From the NCBI GenBank assembly GCA_001464375.1, contig LNEW01000098.1:1-61996 (forward strand): 61,996 bases of DNA, read 5' to 3'. Below the pieces are notes generated by a model. It worked only from the letters and a program-made list of their open reading frames with translations. It was not told the origin of the DNA and ran no database searches. Position numbers and translations under genes: made by a program. Source of the stretch: Rhodospirillales bacterium Ga0074136 (GTDB lineage Bacteria; Pseudomonadota; Alphaproteobacteria; Acetobacterales; Acetobacteraceae). Shown piece after piece: positions 1 to 6,940 of the stretch (its first letter is position 1; every line of letters starts with the position of its first letter).

Positions 1-410
1 TCCACCTGTCGGGCCGCCTGTATGGCGGCTACGCCATCCCGGGCACCTATTACCTGGAGGCGCTGGCGCGTCGCGGCCCGCTGCTGCGGCAATTCTGCCA
101 GGAGGCCTTCGCCGGCCACCAGGTCGTCGCGACCCCGACGCTGCGCATGCGCGTGCCGACGCTCGCCGAGACCAGCATCGACGCCAGCCCGGACAACTGG
201 GCGCGGCACATGGCGGTCTCCGCCAATACGCGGCCGTTCAACTACCTTGGCATCCCGACCGTCAGCATCCCCTGCGGCCTGGACGACCGCGGCCTGCCGA
301 TCGGCCTGCAACTCTCCGCCCGCCCCTTCGCGGAGGGCCGCGCGCTGCAGGCGGCGGATGCCTTCCAGCGCGAGACCGACTGGCACGCCCGCGTGCCGGC
401 GCTGGCATGA
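1..410 (+). CDS. Amidase, C-terminal part (cut by window edge)
   Basis: Reading in the frame that starts at base 3, this is about 135 residues of the C-terminal end of an amidase-signature (AS) family enzyme, which hydrolyses carboxamides. The segment has the family's late landmarks: a Leu-rich stretch ending in a TPT strand, an ARHM...NTRPFNYLGIP region, and a GLPIGLQL turn near the C-terminus. The Ser-Ser-Lys catalytic triad lies upstream of the window and cannot be checked. It ends one base before the stop codon of the convergent thiamine-diphosphate enzyme, so the two genes share almost no intergenic space. Given the amide and hydantoin genes elsewhere in the window, a catabolic amidase is more likely than GatA, but this is inference. 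Confidence 0.85.
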   Translation, partial: HLSGRLYGGYAIPGTYYLEALARRGPLLRQFCQEAFAGHQVVATPTLRMRVPTLAETSIDASPDNWARHMAVSANTRPFNYLGIPTVSIPCGLDDRGLPIGLQLSARPFAEGRALQAADAFQRETDWHARVPALA

Positions 411-411
411 C

Positions 412-2022
412 CTATCCGCGCAGCGCCTTGATCTGCGCGGGATAGCCGGAGTCGATCAGCACCGGCCCCGTCGCCGCGCAGGCTTCGGCCATCGCGGCGG
501 CCAGCTCGGTCTCGGTGTTGGCGCGCAGTCCCACGCCGCCCATGGCGCGCATCGCGCCGGCCAGGTCGGCGCGCGGCCAGCCCAGCGCGCCCGCCGGCAG
601 GTCGCGCGCATCCTTCTTGATGTCGATCAGCGACAGCGTCGCATCGTTGAACGCCACCACCACCAGCTTGACGCCCAGCACCGCCGCCGTCGCCAATTCG
701 CCGAGCCCCATCAGCAGCCCGCCATCGCCGGTGAAGGCCAGCGCGCCGCGCGCCGGGTCGTGCAGTGCCGCCGCGATCGCCGCCGGCAGCGCGAAGCCCA
801 TGGTCGCCAGCCCGTTCGAGATCAGCAGGTCGCCCGGGCGCTCGCATTGCCAGAAGGTGGTCGCGGGGAACATGTGCGCGCCCGCATCGACCGCCACGCG
901 CGGATCGAAGCCGGCGGCGCGGGCCGCGGCCTGCGTGATCTCGACCACGCGCTGCGGGCCGATGCCGCCGCCGCGCCGCGGGTCGTTCGCCAGCGCGCGC
1001 AGCCAGTCGCCGCGAAGGGCGGCGATCTCAGCGGGGTGCCAGGCGGACGGCGCCGCGCCCTCCGCCAGCGCCACCAGCGCCGAGGCGATGCGCCCGGTCA
1101 GCGCCGCCGCCGGCACGGCATAGGGCAGGGTGCGCGGCGAGGTCGCGACCTCGATCACCGGCACCGGCCAGCGCCACGGCTTGGGAATGAACTCCACCGG
1201 GTCGGCGCCGACCATGATGACCGCATCGGCGGCGTCCAGCACCGCGCCTTCCGCCAGGCCGCAGGTGAAGATGCCGGCGAAATGCGGGTCGGCGTCGGCC
1301 ACGACGCCCTTCGCCTTGTAGGTGACCAGCACCGGGCAGCCGAGGGCCGCGACCAACGCGCGCAACGGTTCCGCGGCCATAACCGCTTCCAGCCCGGCGA
1401 TCACCACCGGCCGCTTCGCGCCGGCCAGCACGCGGCGCGCGGCAGCGATGGCGGCGGCATCGGGGGCGGGCAGGGCGGGCACCGGCTGGGCCGCGGGCAG
1501 CGTGGCGGGTTGCTTCGCCGCCTGGCCCGACACTTCGATCAACGCCGCGCCGCGCGGCGCCGCCATGACCGCCGCCAGCGCCAGCCGCGCCGCGTCCCCC
1601 GCCGCCATCTGCCCGACCGACACCTGCAGCTTCGTCACCGGCGCCAGCATCGCCGCATGGTCGAAATACTGGTGGGTGGCGAAGGCGCGCTCGGCCGGCG
1701 CGAAGCCATCCGCCACCAGCACCACCGGCGCGCGGTCGAGCGCCGCATGCGCCATGCCGTTCGCCGCGTTGCCCACGCCGGGGCCGCGCGTGCACAGCGC
1801 AACGCCCGGCGTGCCGGCCAGTTCTGCTTCCGTCGCCGCCATGATCACCGCCGAGGTCTCGTGCCGCGCCAGCACGAAGTCGATTCCCCGCGCCTTGGCG
1901 GCCGCGATCAGGTCGAGGCTCGATCCCCCGCCCGGCACCCCGTAGATGCGCTTCGTGCCCGCACCGGCGAAGGCGGCGGCCAGGGCATCGGCGGCGGTGG
2001 TGGCGGGGGCGGCGTGGTCCAT
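412..2022 (-). CDS. Thiamine-diphosphate-dependent enzyme, acetolactate synthase-like
   Basis: A 536-residue member of the acetolactate synthase/benzoylformate decarboxylase superfamily, with the usual three-domain layout: PYR domain (about 1-165), central nucleotide-fold domain (about 185-315) and PP domain (about 355-536). The catalytic glutamate that activates the cofactor is E55, in the motif ARHETSAV. The diphosphate/metal-binding motif runs from GDGG at 432 to N459 (FND). The length fits catabolic family members, and there is no regulatory small subunit next door, so a biosynthetic IlvB role is unlikely; a decarboxylase or carboligase for a 2-oxo acid is more plausible. The start is supported by a GGAGAG ribosome-binding site just upstream. 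The exact substrate cannot be told from sequence. Confidence 0.85.
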   Translation of the reverse strand: MDHAAPATTAADALAAAFAGAGTKRIYGVPGGGSSLDLIAAAKARGIDFVLARHETSAVIMAATEAELAGTPGVALCTRGPGVGNAANGMAHAALDRAPVVLVADGFAPAERAFATHQYFDHAAMLAPVTKLQVSVGQMAAGDAARLALAAVMAAPRGAALIEVSGQAAKQPATLPAAQPVPALPAPDAAAIAAARRVLAGAKRPVVIAGLEAVMAAEPLRALVAALGCPVLVTYKAKGVVADADPHFAGIFTCGLAEGAVLDAADAVIMVGADPVEFIPKPWRWPVPVIEVATSPRTLPYAVPAAALTGRIASALVALAEGAAPSAWHPAEIAALRGDWLRALANDPRRGGGIGPQRVVEITQAAARAAGFDPRVAVDAGAHMFPATTFWQCERPGDLLISNGLATMGFALPAAIAAALHDPARGALAFTGDGGLLMGLGELATAAVLGVKLVVVAFNDATLSLIDIKKDARDLPAGALGWPRADLAGAMRAMGGVGLRANTETELAAAMAEACAATGPVLIDSGYPAQIKALRG

Positions 2023-2207
2023 GCGGTCTCTCCGGCAGGCGGTCCGCGAGGATAGGCGCGAAGGGCCGGCCTGCCCATCAGGGGGCAGGCGGCGCCCGCT
2101 TGCTGGGCAGAAACGTCGTCATCCCGGGCCGCCGCAACCAGCCCGGGCTTGCGCCGAAGGGCTTGGCTCGGCAAGGCTCGTCTCCGGAGGATTTCGCGCC
2201 GGTGACC
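2023..2207. promoter_or_regulatory. Divergent intergenic region with two hairpins
   Basis: This stretch separates the leftward thiamine-diphosphate enzyme from the rightward Anbu cluster and must hold both promoters. It contains two perfect inverted repeats: GCCTGCCC (2069-2076) with GGGCAGGC (2083-2090), and CCCGGGC (2123-2129) with GCCCGGG (2141-2147). The second is preceded by CGTCAT, which resembles the dispersed palindromic repeats common between alphaproteobacterial genes, so it may be a REP-like remnant rather than an operator. No clear -35/-10 pair was recognised. Confidence 0.35.
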
Positions 2208-3758
2208 ATGCCCACGCCTGCCTTTGACGAAATGACCGCCGATGGCCTCATCCGCGGACCCTATGCCGAGATCGCGCGATGGCTAGCCGCGACGCCGCGG
2301 GCCGCGCTGGAACAGCGCCGGCACGAGGCCGAGCTGCTGTTCAAGCGCATCGGCATCACCTTCGCCGTCTATGGCGAAGGTGGCGACCCGGAACGCCTGA
2401 TCCCCTTCGACATCATCCCGCGCATCCTCGCGCGCGCCGAATGGGATGCGCTGTCGCGCGGGCTGGTGCAGCGGGTGCGTGCGCTCAACCTGTTCCTGGC
2501 CGATGTCTATGGCCCGCAGGAGATCCTGCGCGCCGGCCGCATCCCTGCCGCGCTGGTGTGCGAGAACGAGGCCTTCCGCCCCGAGATGGCCGGCTTCAAG
2601 CCGCCGGGCGGCGTCTATACCCACATCGCCGGCATCGACGTGGTGCGCACCAGCCCGCACGAATTCTGGGTGCTGGAGGACAACTGCCGCACGCCATCGG
2701 GCGTGTCCTATATGCTCGAGGGGCGCGAGGCGATGCTGCGCCTGTTCCCCGGCATCTGCGCGTCGCATCGCATCGCGCCGGTCGGCCACTACCCCGAGGA
2801 ACTGCTCGAGACGCTGAAATCCGTCGCGCCACCGGGCTGCCGCGGCACGCCGCGCGTCGCCATCCTGACGCCGGGGTCCTACAACAGCGCCTATTACGAA
2901 CACTGCTTCCTGGCCGACGAGATGGGCGTGGAGGTGGTGGAAGGCCCCGACCTGTTCGTCGAGGACGACGTGGTGTTCATGCGCACCACCACGGGGCCGC
3001 GCCGCGTGGACGTGATCTACCGCCGCATCGATGACGACTACCTCGACCCCAAGGTGTTCCGGTCCGAGAGCGTGCTCGGCGTGCCGGGGCTGATGGCGGC
3101 CTACAAGGCCGGCAATGTCGCGCTGGCCAATGCGCCGGGCGCGGGCATCGCCGACGACAAGGCGATCTACCCCTACGTGCCGGAGATGATCCGCTTCTAC
3201 CTCAGCGAGGAACCGCTGCTGGCGAATGTGCCGACCTTCCTGTGCGAGCGCGACGACGACCGCGCCTATGTCCTGGAACACCTGCACGAACTGGTGGTGA
3301 AGCTGACCCACGGGTCGGGCGGCTATGGCATGCTGGTCGGCCCGCACAGCACGGCGGAACAGCGCGCCGACTTCGCCCAGCGCATCAAGGCGAGCCCCGC
3401 GGAGTACATCGCCCAGCCGACACTGGCGCTGTCCACCGTGCCCACCCTGGCCGACAAGGGCATCGCGCCGCGCCATGTCGACCTGCGCCCCTTCATCCTG
3501 AGCGGGCGGGAGGTTCGCGTGGTGCCCGGCGGGCTGACCCGCGTGGCGCTGCGGGAGGGTTCGCTGGTGGTCAATTCCTCCCAGGGCGGCGGCACCAAGG
3601 ACACCTGGGTGCTGGAGGATGATCCCGCCGACATCCCGCAACCCGGGCGGTCGCAAACGCAAACACAGTCGCAATCCCAATCACAGTCTCAATCGCAATC
3701 GCAGACCCAGTCGCAGTCACAGGCCCAGTCCCAGTTCCACGGGGGCGCGGGATGCTGA
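2208..3758 (+). CDS. Circularly permuted ATP-grasp protein of the Anbu cluster
   Basis: A 516-residue protein of the circularly permuted ATP-grasp family (formerly DUF404/DUF407, COG2308). Members are predicted to be amide- or peptide-bond-forming ligases and are almost always encoded beside an alpha-E protein, as here. Family landmarks seen include GVYTHIAGID, FWVLEDN, ILTPGSYNSAYYEH, KLTHGSGGYGMLVGP and the C-terminal NSSQGGGTKDTWVL. ATG 2208 is chosen over in-frame starts further upstream because GGAGG (2186-2190) precedes it; GTG 2202 is an equally placed alternative. The last 35 residues are unusual: a low-complexity tail of 14 Ser/Thr/Ala-Gln dipeptides. The stop overlaps the start of the alpha-E gene by 7 bp, indicating translational coupling. 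Confidence 0.88.
   Translation: MPTPAFDEMTADGLIRGPYAEIARWLAATPRAALEQRRHEAELLFKRIGITFAVYGEGGDPERLIPFDIIPRILARAEWDALSRGLVQRVRALNLFLADVYGPQEILRAGRIPAALVCENEAFRPEMAGFKPPGGVYTHIAGIDVVRTSPHEFWVLEDNCRTPSGVSYMLEGREAMLRLFPGICASHRIAPVGHYPEELLETLKSVAPPGCRGTPRVAILTPGSYNSAYYEHCFLADEMGVEVVEGPDLFVEDDVVFMRTTTGPRRVDVIYRRIDDDYLDPKVFRSESVLGVPGLMAAYKAGNVALANAPGAGIADDKAIYPYVPEMIRFYLSEEPLLANVPTFLCERDDDRAYVLEHLHELVVKLTHGSGGYGMLVGPHSTAEQRADFAQRIKASPAEYIAQPTLALSTVPTLADKGIAPRHVDLRPFILSGREVRVVPGGLTRVALREGSLVVNSSQGGGTKDTWVLEDDPADIPQPGRSQTQTQSQSQSQSQSQSQTQSQSQAQSQFHGGAGC
3651..3734 (+). repeat. Hexanucleotide repeat encoding an (S/T)Q tail
   Basis: Fourteen consecutive degenerate hexamers of the form TCNCAR (variants begin with A or G) encode alternating Ser/Thr/Ala and Gln at the C-terminus of the ATP-grasp protein. 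The codons vary (CAA or CAG; several TCN codons), so the array is kept as protein sequence rather than as a recent perfect duplication. Because the unit is six bases, copy-number change would alter tail length but not frame. Confidence 0.8.
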
Positions 3759-4693
3759 GCAGCACCGCCGCCAGCCTGTTCTGGCTTGGCCGCTACGTCG
3801 AACGCGCCGGCAACAATGCGCGCGGGCTGCAGGTGGCGCTGCGCATCGCCAGCCTGACCGGCACCGCGGCGCAGCGTGACAATGCCTGGCGCGCGTTGCT
3901 GATCGCGTCGGGCTGCGAGCCCGAATTCGACGCCAAGGACGTGCCCCTCACGCAGGAGAACGTGGTCCGCTACCTGGCCGCCGATCCCGAGAACCCGTCC
4001 TCCATCATGTCCTGCATCGAGGCGGCGCGGCGCAACGGCCGCGCGGTCCGCACGGCGCTGACGGTCGACATGTGGGAAGCCGTGAACGAGACCTGGTCCG
4101 AGGCGCGGCGCTGTTCGGACGCCACCTTCGCGCCCGACAACCTGCCGGTCTTCCTCGACTGGATGAAGTCCCGCACGGTGCTGTTCAATGGTGCGTATGC
4201 CGACACCATGCTGCGCGACGAGGCCTGGCGCTTCGTGCGCCTGGGCACCATGCTCGAACGCGCCGACAATACCGCGCGCGTGCTCGACGTTCACCACCAT
4301 GCGCTGGGCGATGTCGAGGAAGGCAGCGCGGTCGCCTATGTGCAGTGGCAGGCCATCCTGCGGTCGGTCGCGGCGTTGCGCGCCTATCACTGGGTCTATC
4401 ACGCGCGGCTCGAGCCCCAGCGGATCGCCGAGCTGCTGATCCTGCGCCCGGAACTGCCGCGGTCCATGATCGCCTGCTACGCGCGCATCGAGGAAACGCT
4501 GGACGGGCTGGCCACCGCGCATGGCGGCAAGCGCGGCGAATGCCATCGCCTGGCCGGCGAGGTCCATGCCCGCCTGCGCTTCGCCCGCATCGAGGAGATC
4601 CTGGAGGGCGGGCTGCACGACTTCCTGACCCGCAAGATCGACCGCAACATCGACCTCGGCCGCGAGATCGCCGCCTTCTACCTGCATTCCTGA
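3752..4693 (+). CDS. Alpha-E domain protein of the Anbu cluster
   Basis: A 313-residue all-helical alpha-E family protein (formerly DUF403, COG2307). It opens with the family's characteristic LSSTAASLFWLGRYVERA and continues with conserved blocks such as RNGRAVR, MLERADNTARVLDVH and a mid-protein WQAILRS. The biochemical role is unknown; the family always accompanies circularly permuted ATP-grasp proteins and is presumed to act with them on a peptide or amide product. The start overlaps the upstream stop by 7 bp and Anbu begins 16 bp downstream, so all three genes are probably one transcript. Confidence 0.88.
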   Translation: MLSSTAASLFWLGRYVERAGNNARGLQVALRIASLTGTAAQRDNAWRALLIASGCEPEFDAKDVPLTQENVVRYLAADPENPSSIMSCIEAARRNGRAVRTALTVDMWEAVNETWSEARRCSDATFAPDNLPVFLDWMKSRTVLFNGAYADTMLRDEAWRFVRLGTMLERADNTARVLDVHHHALGDVEEGSAVAYVQWQAILRSVAALRAYHWVYHARLEPQRIAELLILRPELPRSMIACYARIEETLDGLATAHGGKRGECHRLAGEVHARLRFARIEEILEGGLHDFLTRKIDRNIDLGREIAAFYLHS

Positions 4694-4709
4694 CGGCGCG
4701 GAGGCGCGC

Positions 4710-5447
4710 ATGACCTATTGCGTCGGGCTGTTCCTGAACGATGGCCTCGTGCTGCTGTCGGATACGCGCACCAATGCGGGCGTCGACCACATCTCGACCT
4801 TCTCGAAGATGCATGTCGAGGAGGTGCCCGGCGAACGCGTCATGGCGCTGCTGTCGTCGGGCAACCTCGCGATCAGCCAGGCGGTATGGAATCGCCTGCT
4901 GGAGGGTGTCTGGCTCGACGGCGATCGCCACACGCTGCGCGACGTGCCCAGCATGTTCCGCGCCGCGCAGCTGGTCGGCGCGGCGGTGCGCGCGGTGTTC
5001 GAGGCCGACGGGCCATCGCTGCGCGCGCAGGGCATCGGCTTCGATGTCGCGCTGCTGCTGGGCGGGCAGATCGCCGGCCAGGCGCAGCGGCTGTTCATGA
5101 TCTACGCCGCCGGCAACTTCGTCGAGGCGACCGCGGACACGCCCTTCCTCCAGATCGGCGAGCACAAATACGGCAAGCCGATCCTCGACCGCGTGGTGAC
5201 GCCGGAGACCTCGTTGATCCATGGCGTGAAGCTGGCGTTGATCAGCATGGACAGCACGCTGCGGTCCAACCTCACGGTCGGCATGCCGCTCGACCTGCTG
5301 GTGTATCGCGAAGGCACGCAGGTGGTGGCGCTGCGCAAGCGCATCACCGAGGACGAGCCGTATTTCCGGTCGGTCCGCGAGGGCTGGTCGAACAGCCTGC
5401 GCGACGCCTACCGCGCCATGCCGGTGCCCGACTGGGTGGCGGACTGA
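4710..5447 (+). CDS. Anbu, proteasome-type protease (COG3484)
   Basis: A 245-residue proteasome-fold Ntn hydrolase of the Anbu (ancestral beta subunit) type. The N-terminus MTYCVG places Thr2 directly behind the initiator Met, so Met removal would expose a catalytic threonine without a propeptide, as known for Anbu. The segments LLSDTRTNAG and, later, ISMDSTLRSNLTVG are typical. Length matches the family. Known Anbu proteins assemble into open helical or ring oligomers, and their substrate is unknown. It lies in the standard Anbu neighbourhood with ATP-grasp and alpha-E genes, but the transglutaminase-like gene (COG1305) usually found with them is absent here: the next gene is an unrelated Bug protein. 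Confidence 0.9.
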   Translation: MTYCVGLFLNDGLVLLSDTRTNAGVDHISTFSKMHVEEVPGERVMALLSSGNLAISQAVWNRLLEGVWLDGDRHTLRDVPSMFRAAQLVGAAVRAVFEADGPSLRAQGIGFDVALLLGGQIAGQAQRLFMIYAAGNFVEATADTPFLQIGEHKYGKPILDRVVTPETSLIHGVKLALISMDSTLRSNLTVGMPLDLLVYREGTQVVALRKRITEDEPYFRSVREGWSNSLRDAYRAMPVPDWVAD

Positions 5448-5506
5448 CCCTTGCGCTGCCCCCGCACCGGGCCACAATGGCGGCACGGGATGGGAAGGAA
5501 CGGATC

Positions 5507-6472
5507 ATGATCGCACGCAGGACGGCGCTGGCGCTGGGCGCGGCTTCCCTGGCAGGGGCGCGCGGCGCCGTGGCACAGGCCTGGCCCACGCGGCCCATCC
5601 GGATCGTGGTGCCGTTCGGCCTTGGCGGGTCCGCGGATGTGGCCGGGCGCTTCCTGCAGGAACCGCTGGCGCAGGCCTTCGGCCAGCCGGTGGTGATCGA
5701 GAATCGCCCCGGTGCCGGCGGGACCATCGGCGCCGATGCGGTGGCCAAGGCCGCCCCCGACGGCCACACGCTGCTGCTGATGTCCAACACCCACACGGCG
5801 AACGAGACGCTGCTGCCCAACCGGCCCTATGTGCTGATGCGCGACCTGTCCGCGGTGGCGTTCATCAATGTCGCGCATCACGTGCTGGTGGTGCATCCCT
5901 CGCTCGGCGTGAATACGCTGCAGGAGCTGATCGCCTATGCGAAGGCCAATCCCGGTCGGCTCGACTACGCATCCAGCGGCCCCGGGACGCCCTATCACGT
6001 GGCGGGCGAGATCTTCCGCGCCATGGCCGACATCCAGATCACCCACATCCCCTTCCGCGGGTCGAACGAGGCACGCACGGCGCTGATCGCCGGCCAGGTG
6101 CCGATGATGTTCGACGCCATTCCCACCATGACGGAGCAGGCGCGCGGCGGGCGCGTGCGGGCGCTGGCCACCACCGGCCCGCGGCGCAGCCCGCTGCTGC
6201 CCGACGCGCCCACCGTGGCCGAGGTGCTGCCCGGCTACGAGGCCAGCATCTGGCTCGGCCTGATGGCGCCGGCGGCGACCCCGCTGCCGATCCGCGAACG
6301 CATCGCCGCCGAGGTCAACCGCATCATGGGCCTGCCCGCGACGCGCGAGGCGCAGACCCGCGCCGGCGCGCTGGTGAACCCGATGTCCGTCGAGGCTTTC
6401 GACCGCTTCCTGCGCGAGGACATCACCCGCCAGGCCGAGGGCATCCGCATCGCCCGCATCACCGCGAACTGA
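5507..6472 (+). CDS. Bug/TctC-family periplasmic binding protein 1
   Basis: A 321-residue tripartite tricarboxylate transporter receptor (Bug) protein. It has a Sec signal peptide (about residues 1-24, ending AVAQA), then the family hallmarks PIRIVVPFGLGGSADV, VVIENRPGAGGTIG, AKAAPDGHTLL, ITHIPFRG and LPDAPTVAEV. These proteins bind small carboxylates or amides in the periplasm. No TctA/TctB membrane genes accompany it. It stops 3 bp before the 2Fe-2S subunit gene of a molybdenum hydroxylase, so it probably delivers the substrate of that enzyme or senses it. ATG 5507 is chosen because it gives an intact signal peptide and is preceded by a purine-rich AAGGA. Confidence 0.9.
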   Translation: MIARRTALALGAASLAGARGAVAQAWPTRPIRIVVPFGLGGSADVAGRFLQEPLAQAFGQPVVIENRPGAGGTIGADAVAKAAPDGHTLLLMSNTHTANETLLPNRPYVLMRDLSAVAFINVAHHVLVVHPSLGVNTLQELIAYAKANPGRLDYASSGPGTPYHVAGEIFRAMADIQITHIPFRGSNEARTALIAGQVPMMFDAIPTMTEQARGGRVRALATTGPRRSPLLPDAPTVAEVLPGYEASIWLGLMAPAATPLPIRERIAAEVNRIMGLPATREAQTRAGALVNPMSVEAFDRFLREDITRQAEGIRIARITAN

Positions 6473-6475
6473 GGC

Positions 6476-6940
6476 ATGCGCATGGTCGCCTTCACCCTGA
6501 ACGGCGCCGCGGTGTCGGTGGCGGATGCCGGTGCGCCGCTGCTGCATGTGTTGCGCGGGGAACTCGGCCTGTCCGGCCCGCGCTTCGGCTGCGGCGCGGA
6601 ACAATGCGGCGCCTGCGTGGTGCTGGTGGATGGTGCGCCCGCCTATGCCTGCACGCTGCCGGCCGCTTCGATCGAAGGGCGCCAGGTGACGACTGTGGAA
6701 GGGCTGGGTTCGCGCGACGCACCCCATGCGCTGCAACGCGCCTTCCTCGACGAACAGGCCGGTCAGTGCGGGTTCTGCCTGTCGGGCATCCTGGTGGCGT
6801 CGGCCGCGCTGCTGGCGCGCAATCCCGACCCGGATGACGCGGCGATCCGCACGGCGCTCGACCCGCATCTGTGCCGCTGCGGCAGCCACAACCGGATCAT
6901 CCGCGCGGTGAAGCGCGCGGCGGCGGAGATGCGCGCATGA
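6476..6940 (+). CDS. 2Fe-2S subunit of a molybdenum hydroxylase (IorA/CoxS-like)
   Basis: A 154-residue small subunit of the xanthine dehydrogenase/isoquinoline 1-oxidoreductase superfamily. The N-terminal plant-type ferredoxin domain ligates one cluster with C39, C44, C47 and C59. The C-terminal helical domain carries the second cluster with C98, C101, C133 and C135 (CGFC ... CRC). It passes electrons from the molybdenum site of its partner, encoded next with an ATGA overlap. No FAD-binding medium subunit is encoded nearby, so the pair is of the two-subunit IorAB type, which usually donates to a cytochrome or another membrane acceptor rather than NAD. Confidence 0.9.
   Translation: MRMVAFTLNGAAVSVADAGAPLLHVLRGELGLSGPRFGCGAEQCGACVVLVDGAPAYACTLPAASIEGRQVTTVEGLGSRDAPHALQRAFLDEQAGQCGFCLSGILVASAALLARNPDPDDAAIRTALDPHLCRCGSHNRIIRAVKRAAAEMRA

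Noticed and set aside
22..2055. A 677-codon rightward open frame opposite the thiamine-diphosphate enzyme
   Set aside because: Arg/His/Gln-rich composition typical of the antisense of a high-GC gene; the opposite strand has clear catalytic motifs.
3651..3734. Hexamer array as a phase-variation switch
   Set aside because: The unit is six bases, so slippage keeps the frame; it could change tail length but not turn the gene off.
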